DNA of 6,001 bases, taken from the NCBI GenBank assembly GCA_029939615.1, contig JAOZSP010000107.1, positions 1 through 6,001 on the forward strand, written 5' to 3'. Below, one piece after another: positions 1 through 4,388 of the stretch. The position numbers and the translations under genes are program-made. Under the pieces are notes generated by a model. That model saw only the letters and a list, made by a program, of their open reading frames with translations. It did no database searches and had not been told where the DNA came from. The first letter of the stretch is position 1. Each line of letters opens with the position of its first letter. This DNA is from Candidatus Izemoplasma sp. (GTDB lineage Bacteria; Bacillota_I; Bacilli_A; Izemoplasmatales; Izemoplasmataceae).

Positions 1-323
1 TGTTTGAAAAATGGATTTTGGATGCGGATGCAAAAATGGCTGTAAATAACCTATTTGTTAACGTGAAATCTTACTTAGAATCAACTCATCCAGAAATATG
101 CGGGAAATGTGTTCCGTGTCGTGATGGTGTAGTGAAACTGGAATCGTTAATAGAATTATATATTAATGAAACAGCAACGCTTAAAACATTAAAAGAGATT
201 GAAAGATTAGTATTAAATTTACGAGCAAGCCGATGCAGTGTAGGGTTGGACATTGGTAAAAACATGGAAGTTGTTCTAGAAAACAACTACAATATTTTGT
301 ACAACCCAGTTAAAAAATATTAA
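1..323 (+). CDS. NuoF/HydB-like protein, C-terminal 4Fe-4S region (5' partial)
   Basis: Only the C-terminal ~107 residues are visible. The frame is open to the left edge (first whole codon at base 3), so the gene starts upstream or very near the edge. It shows CGKCVPCR followed 38 residues later by another Cys in RCSVG. This Cx2Cx2C...C pattern is the one that binds the 4Fe-4S cluster (N3 type) at the end of complex I NuoF and of hydrogenase HydB subunits. In that family the cluster passes electrons from FMN/NADH towards the partner Fe-S subunit. The residues before the first Cys do not clearly show the GSGG-type stretch usual in full NuoF, so a short stand-alone Fe-S protein is an alternative. 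The TTG at 18 and ATG at 36 lack a convincing ribosome binding site and are not taken as starts. It lies 11 bases before the hydA-like gene, which supports a NuoF/HydA electron-transfer pair. The family is fairly certain; full length and NADH binding cannot be judged. Confidence 0.8.
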   Translation, partial: FEKWILDADAKMAVNNLFVNVKSYLESTHPEICGKCVPCRDGVVKLESLIELYINETATLKTLKEIERLVLNLRASRCSVGLDIGKNMEVVLENNYNILYNPVKKY

Positions 324-328
324 GGAGG
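321..328 (+). promoter_or_regulatory. Ribosome binding site of the hydA-like gene
   Basis: TAAGGAGG overlaps the stop codon of the upstream gene and sits 6 bases before the ATG at 335. It is a near-perfect Shine-Dalgarno sequence, fixes the hydA-like start and suggests translational coupling with the upstream gene. Confidence 0.85.
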
Positions 329-334
329 AAAACA

Positions 335-2044
335 ATGGCGAAGATAACTATTAATGGTGAACTTGTCAAAGTCAAAAACGGTACAACAATCCTTAATGCT
401 GCAAAAAGCATCGGAATTGATATTCCTACGTTATGTTTTATAAAAGAAATTAACGAGATAGGGTTTTGCCGAATATGTGTTGTTCAAGTAGAAGGAGAAC
501 AAGATTTAATTTCTTCTTGTAATACTGAAGTAGCAAATGGCATGGTTATTTATACAGACTCAGATAAAGTAATCGATTCAAGAAAAGCCACATTACAATT
601 ATTAGCTTCAAAGCATCGTTTTGATTGTTGGAAATGTCCAAAAGATGGAATGTGTGAATTTTATGATTTACTTAAATTTCACGATGTAGTCTTTGAAGAA
701 TTTGGTCCAGGGGTTGGAAGAAACAAAGAAACAATCATTGGTACAGGTATTTCACAAGATCAATCAAAATGTGTTTTATGTAAAAGGTGTGTTGCTGTTT
801 GTCAAAGCGTTATAACAGCAAACGTACTTAAATTTAGAGACGATGACGGATTGAATCCAATTGTCAGTCCGACACCAGGATTATCATTTGATGAATCAGG
901 ATGTATTTTTTGTGGCCAATGTGTAAAAACTTGTCCAACAGGTACACTATTTGAGACAAATCATACAAAAGAAGTAACAAATCTTCTTGCAAACAAAGAA
1001 AAATTTACTGTAGCACAAGTATCAAAAGAAGCTATTAGTGCTTTGGCAGAAGAATTCGGATATGGTTTAGAAACTGATATAAACGAAACATACGGAAAAG
1101 CAATGCAAGCCCTAAAACTATTAGGATTTGACGAAGTCTCTTCATTAGATTTTGGAGTGGATCTTCATAACTTTGAAACGGGAAAAGAACTAATTAAGAG
1201 AATTGAAGAAGGTAATACATTACCAATCTTTACTTCAACTTGTCCTTCTTTCACAAGATATCTAGAACTTTATAAACCACAATTTTTAGAGAATCTATCA
1301 ACAGTTAAAACACCTCATATTATTCAAGGAATGATGTATAAACAAAATTTATTACATCATAACCATGACAATATTGCTGTTGTAACAATTGACGGATGTA
1401 CAGCTAAAAAATATGAGGTTACAAGAGAAGAACTGAAAACAAATGGTGCAAAAGATGTTGATGCTGTTTTAACAGTAAGAGAACTTGCTAAAATGTTAAA
1501 AGTTAAAGGTATTAATTTCCGTAAATTAGAGAATATCGAATTTACGAATGAGATTACAGGAACTTCTCCAAGTGTTAAATCTGGTTCAATAATTTCAACT
1601 TTAAATGTTGTAAGTGAACATCTTGATAATAAACCAATAGAAAATATTGAGTTTAAAGTAACAAGAGGAAAAGAAAACATTGAAACAGTCGGACAAATAA
1701 GAGAAGCTTCAATCTTAATAGCCGGAAATAAATTAAACGTTGCAATATGTACAGGTGGCGCTGCATTTGCTGAAATGTTTGAAAAAATAGAAAAGAAAAA
1801 ATATCATTTAGTAGAATTTATGACTTGCCCAGGAGGATGCTTAAACGGTGGTGGAATGCCAATCACTCCAATCATCCCAATGCATGAGGTCATTCAAAAA
1901 AGAAATAAAGCACTATGTATTATCAACGAAGATTTACCTATGAGCAATCCTACTCATAACGAATTTGTAAAAAGTATTTACACTGAAAAGATAACTCCAA
2001 ATCTACACACTAATTATTCTCAAAAAGAATTTACTAAGGAATAG
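335..2044 (+). CDS. hydA: Divergent [FeFe]-hydrogenase-like protein (HydA family, M3 domain layout)
   Basis: This is a soluble iron-sulfur protein of the [FeFe]-hydrogenase family, which interconverts H2 with protons and electrons at an H-cluster. Domains in order: a 2Fe-2S ferredoxin fold (C34, C45, C48, C62); an NuoG-type His-Cys3 4Fe-4S motif (H94, C98, C101, C107); two 4Fe-4S motifs (C146/149/152/156 and C190/193/196/200); the H-domain from about 223; and a small-subunit-like tail from about 515 (NPTHNEFVKSIY). The four H-cluster cysteines are present: C303 in TSTCPSF, C355 in DGCTAKKYE, C498 and C502 in FMTCPGGCLNGGG. Length and layout match clostridial CpI. Against CpI (numbering from memory), proton-relay C299 is T302, E279 is T282, M353-P354 are D353-G354, and the conserved APxVR, SPQQ and TGGVMEA stretches are degraded, while E282, R286, S319 and K358 equivalents remain. 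It may be catalytically altered, a sensor, or a hydrogenase-derived electron-transfer protein. The family is certain; H2 turnover is doubtful. Placement between a NuoF-like gene and rnfC points to electron exchange with both. Confidence 0.92.
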   Translation: MAKITINGELVKVKNGTTILNAAKSIGIDIPTLCFIKEINEIGFCRICVVQVEGEQDLISSCNTEVANGMVIYTDSDKVIDSRKATLQLLASKHRFDCWKCPKDGMCEFYDLLKFHDVVFEEFGPGVGRNKETIIGTGISQDQSKCVLCKRCVAVCQSVITANVLKFRDDDGLNPIVSPTPGLSFDESGCIFCGQCVKTCPTGTLFETNHTKEVTNLLANKEKFTVAQVSKEAISALAEEFGYGLETDINETYGKAMQALKLLGFDEVSSLDFGVDLHNFETGKELIKRIEEGNTLPIFTSTCPSFTRYLELYKPQFLENLSTVKTPHIIQGMMYKQNLLHHNHDNIAVVTIDGCTAKKYEVTREELKTNGAKDVDAVLTVRELAKMLKVKGINFRKLENIEFTNEITGTSPSVKSGSIISTLNVVSEHLDNKPIENIEFKVTRGKENIETVGQIREASILIAGNKLNVAICTGGAAFAEMFEKIEKKKYHLVEFMTCPGGCLNGGGMPITPIIPMHEVIQKRNKALCIINEDLPMSNPTHNEFVKSIYTEKITPNLHTNYSQKEFTKE

Positions 2045-2050
2045 AAGGTG
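2045..2050 (+). promoter_or_regulatory. Ribosome binding site of rnfC
   Basis: AAGGTG directly follows the hydA-like stop codon and lies 5 bases before the ATG at 2056. It is weaker than the other sites here but correctly placed. The whole intergenic gap is 11 bases, leaving no room for a separate promoter. Confidence 0.65.
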
Positions 2051-2055
2051 AAATT

Positions 2056-3276
2056 ATGATAACAGACAACAGACAGTATTTAGAACCTAAAAAAGTATAT
2101 ATCCCTTTAACAGATAAAACATCTAAGATTGCTAATTTAAAAGTAGCTGCCCAGGATAATGTACTGACAGGACAAATAATTGCTGAAAAATTTAACGGAA
2201 AAATTAAAACACCAGTTATTTCAACAATCAGTGGAACAGTAATAGGATTTGAAGAAAGATTAGATCGTTTTGGCAAAATAATTGATCACGCTATCATAGA
2301 AAATGATTTTAAAGATCGAAGCATTGAATTAAAACCTCTTGAAGATGAAGTTGCTCCTGCTATGATTAGAAATCGTTTAACTGAATGTGGAATTGATCAA
2401 CTAACAGTAGATGGTATTTATACCGATATTGATTTCTCAAGACCTGTAAAACATATAATAATAAATGCCATTTATACTAATGAACCATTTATTTCAAAAG
2501 ACTATGAATTTATCAAAAAACATGCTGAGGAAATCGCGGATGGAATTACTTTACTAGGAATTGCAAGTCACGCCGAAACTATGACATTAATAGTTGATAA
2601 ATTTATGGATGAAGAAACAGTTGATAATTTAGGAAAAGCAACAGTTGATAAAGGAATTGAAGTAGTTATTATAAATTCCAAAAAAGTTCAAGCTTGGGAT
2701 TATAAAATTGCTAAAAAACTAGTAAACGAAACATTATCAAATAATTTATTAGATAATCAAATAATTTATACTTCTGTATTTGCAGCTAAAGTAACTCATG
2801 ATGCTGTAAGATTAGGTATACCATTAACAAAACGACAAATTGCGATTACTGGTGATGCTTATAAAGTAAATACATTATATGAAGTAAGAATAGGTACACC
2901 ATTAAGTGAAATATCAGAAGAACTTGGTGGATACGATGAAACATCTGATTTAAATATTCATGTTGGTAGTTTCTTAACTGGGTATCAACTTGAAAGTGAT
3001 GAATTTAGTATTACAGCTAGTGTTGATTCTATCAACGTTAGTTCCTTAAGAATTGAAAAAGAAGAAGTATGTATTAAATGTGGTGACTGTAATGATATTT
3101 GTCCCGCAGGAATATTGCCACAAAATATTATGGATGCTGAACTGAGAAATGTAAACTCGAGAATTGTTGATCTAAACACACATGAATGCGTTGAATGTGG
3201 ATTATGTACTTACGTATGTCCATCAAAAATAAATGTACTAGAATGGGTACGACGTGCAAAACGTCGTGTTGGATAG
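2056..3276 (+). CDS. rnfC: Electron transport complex subunit RnfC, with degenerate FMN/NADH site
   Basis: RnfC is the peripheral cytoplasmic subunit of the ion-pumping Rnf complex and normally carries the FMN and NAD(H) site plus two 4Fe-4S clusters. Seen here: the N-terminal barrel-sandwich segment (KKVYIPL about 12-18, STISGTVIGFE about 56-66); a central region related to the complex I 51-kDa fold (about 100-255); an SLBB-like part with YEVRIGTP (275-282); and two intact ferredoxin-type motifs (C339/342/345/349 and C378/381/384/388, each followed by Pro). Length (406 aa) is slightly below the usual ~440. The oddity is in the centre. Where the family has a glycine-rich GxGGxGFP loop, this protein reads QLTVDGIYTDID (115-126); where it has NGAECEPYL, it reads NAIYTNEPFI (137-146); YPQGGEKQL reads roughly VQAWDYKIAKKL; and GGPMMG reads HVGSFLTG. 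FMN and NADH binding therefore look lost while Fe-S transfer is kept. The reading frame is intact, so this is not a pseudogene. Confidence 0.93.
   Translation: MITDNRQYLEPKKVYIPLTDKTSKIANLKVAAQDNVLTGQIIAEKFNGKIKTPVISTISGTVIGFEERLDRFGKIIDHAIIENDFKDRSIELKPLEDEVAPAMIRNRLTECGIDQLTVDGIYTDIDFSRPVKHIIINAIYTNEPFISKDYEFIKKHAEEIADGITLLGIASHAETMTLIVDKFMDEETVDNLGKATVDKGIEVVIINSKKVQAWDYKIAKKLVNETLSNNLLDNQIIYTSVFAAKVTHDAVRLGIPLTKRQIAITGDAYKVNTLYEVRIGTPLSEISEELGGYDETSDLNIHVGSFLTGYQLESDEFSITASVDSINVSSLRIEKEEVCIKCGDCNDICPAGILPQNIMDAELRNVNSRIVDLNTHECVECGLCTYVCPSKINVLEWVRRAKRRVG
3249..3267 (+). other. Short perfect inverted repeat at the rnfC 3' end
   Basis: ACGACGT and its reverse complement ACGTCGT are separated by GCAAA, giving a 7-bp stem with a 5-base loop. 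It ends seven bases before the rnfC stop codon and just ahead of the rnfD ribosome binding site. It falls in the codons for the basic C-terminal tail, which uses four CGN arginine codons. There is no U-tract after it, so it is not a typical terminator. It could modulate coupling between rnfC and rnfD or mRNA processing, or be a by-product of the codons. Confidence 0.35.
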
Positions 3277-3279
3277 GAG
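3275..3279 (+). promoter_or_regulatory. Ribosome binding site deciding the rnfD start
   Basis: AGGAG overlaps the rnfC TAG stop and is 5 bases before the ATG at 3285. It favours 3285 over the in-frame ATG at 3195, which lies deep inside rnfC. Confidence 0.8.
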
Positions 3280-3284
3280 ATATT

Positions 3285-4388
3285 ATGGAATTTATTACAA
3301 AAAAGCCTCCAATTAAAAGTAATCAACAACGCTCATATAAAAGATCACTAAATTTACATATCTCATTAATTATTATTTCATTAGCAGCTATTTTAACAAG
3401 AGCATTTATAGCAGTACCAGAAGGTGAAGTATGGTTGCCAGATGCAATGTTTAAAACATTCTTGATGTTATTAACAGGTGCATTTATAAGTGTTTTAATT
3501 GAATTATTATATTCAATCGGAGAAGGAAAAAGTCATGAATTCTCTAACTATAAAAGATTAGTTGATCCAATTAATACAGGATTAATAATTGCTTTGTTGT
3601 TACCAACATCAACACCAATATATGTTTTATTATTAGCAGTTATTATCGGTGTTTACGCTGGTAAAATTGTCTTTGGTGGAAATGGATATTATATCTTCAA
3701 CCCTGCTTTAGTAGGAGTGTTATTCGTTAATCTCTCTTTTGCTAATCAGATTACTTATGGTGAAACACCACTAGTATTACTAAAAAATGCTTTAGCAGGA
3801 CAAACATATACTCTAAAACTACTTGATTTATTTGTAGGTAACTACGCCGCTATCGCAATTGGTAGTACAAGTGTTATCTTACTAGTAGTTATATTTGCTT
3901 ACTTATTGGTAACAAGAGTAATAGATTTAAGAATAAGTGGAACATTTATATTAACAATATTAATTGTTTCTGCAGGAATCGGATTTGTTAACTTCGGAAC
4001 TGCAAGCGGATTAATGTGGCAATATGTTTTAGTTAATATGATCACAGGGTTAACAATGTTTGCTGCTGTATTCTTAGTTAGTGAAAGTGTATCAAGTCCA
4101 ACATCGAGAGAAACAAAAATGATTTATGCGGTAGTTGTTGCAATATTAACAATGACTGTACGCACACTTGGTGCTGAAATAGAAGGAATCGTTTTTGCAA
4201 TCTTATTTGGGAATATGATTACACCTTTCTTGAATAGAACAGTTAAAAGAAGTAACAAAAAAATATTTATTAGAACAAGTATTATTTTACTTGTAGTAGT
4301 TATATTTACAGGATTTGCTTTAGGATTTATCGTTCAAAGTAGATTACAAGAAATCTTTAGTGCCGCAGTGATAGGAGGGTTATTCTAA
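3285..4388 (+). CDS. rnfD: Electron transport complex subunit RnfD
   Basis: RnfD is a polytopic membrane subunit of the Rnf complex, homologous to NqrB, and takes part in flavin-mediated electron transfer and ion pumping. The protein is 367 aa with about ten hydrophobic segments. Family landmarks are clear: DPINTGLIIALLLP (94-107), IVFGGNGYYIFNPALVG (128-144), LFVGNYAAIAIGSTS (182-196), SVSSPTS (268-274) and EGIVFAILFGNMITP (300-314). The start at 3285 has a ribosome binding site and leaves a basic cytoplasmic N-terminus; the longer frame from 3195 would overlap 82 bases of rnfC and read as hydrophilic, Cys-rich nonsense. Two oddities stand out. At the usual covalent-FMN motif (SGATPL) the sequence is YGETPL (158-163), keeping only Gly and the acceptor Thr (T161). 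After the usual end of the fold and a basic loop (KRSNKK) there is an extra hydrophobic helix (about 331-349). The gene is 8 bases after rnfC and overlaps the next start by one base. Confidence 0.93.
   Translation: MEFITKKPPIKSNQQRSYKRSLNLHISLIIISLAAILTRAFIAVPEGEVWLPDAMFKTFLMLLTGAFISVLIELLYSIGEGKSHEFSNYKRLVDPINTGLIIALLLPTSTPIYVLLLAVIIGVYAGKIVFGGNGYYIFNPALVGVLFVNLSFANQITYGETPLVLLKNALAGQTYTLKLLDLFVGNYAAIAIGSTSVILLVVIFAYLLVTRVIDLRISGTFILTILIVSAGIGFVNFGTASGLMWQYVLVNMITGLTMFAAVFLVSESVSSPTSRETKMIYAVVVAILTMTVRTLGAEIEGIVFAILFGNMITPFLNRTVKRSNKKIFIRTSIILLVVVIFTGFALGFIVQSRLQEIFSAAVIGGLF
4373..4379 (+). promoter_or_regulatory. Ribosome binding site of rnfG
   Basis: AGGAGGG lies inside the last codons of rnfD, 8 bases before the ATG at 4388. 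The TAATG stop/start overlap plus this strong site indicates tight translational coupling of rnfD and rnfG. Confidence 0.85.

Noticed and set aside
270..287. Inverted repeat GTTGTT...AACAAC near the end of the NuoF-like gene
   Set aside because: A 6-bp A/T-rich stem within coding sequence and without a following U-tract is expected by chance at this base composition.
18..323. A 101-residue reading starting at TTG 18
   Set aside because: No ribosome binding site precedes it and the frame is open to the window edge, so the gene is treated as cut at its 5' end.
324..334. Possible promoter or terminator between the NuoF-like and hydA-like genes
   Set aside because: The gap is only 11 bases and is filled by the ribosome binding site; no -10/-35 pair or hairpin fits.
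1357..1680. Minus-strand open frame of 107 codons
   Set aside because: It lies wholly inside the well-supported hydA-like gene, with no start signal or recognisable product; it is a shadow frame. The same holds for minus-strand frames at 86-286, 2034-2276 and 2985-3179.
335..2044. Reading the hydA-like gene as NuoG or formate dehydrogenase-type subunit because of its N-terminal Fe-S layout
   Set aside because: The C-terminal half has the three H-cluster loops (TSTCP, GCTAKKYE, TCPGGCLNGGG) and the hydrogenase small-subunit-like tail, which NuoG lacks.
3195..3284. N-terminal extension of rnfD to the in-frame ATG at 3195
   Set aside because: It would overlap the Fe-S-encoding end of rnfC, has no ribosome binding site, and adds residues unlike any RnfD N-terminus; ATG 3285 has AGGAG at the right distance.
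335..4388. Pseudogene status for the altered hydA-like, rnfC and rnfD genes
   Set aside because: All three have intact frames, good ribosome binding sites and conserved Fe-S or membrane motifs; losses are confined to specific active-site stretches.
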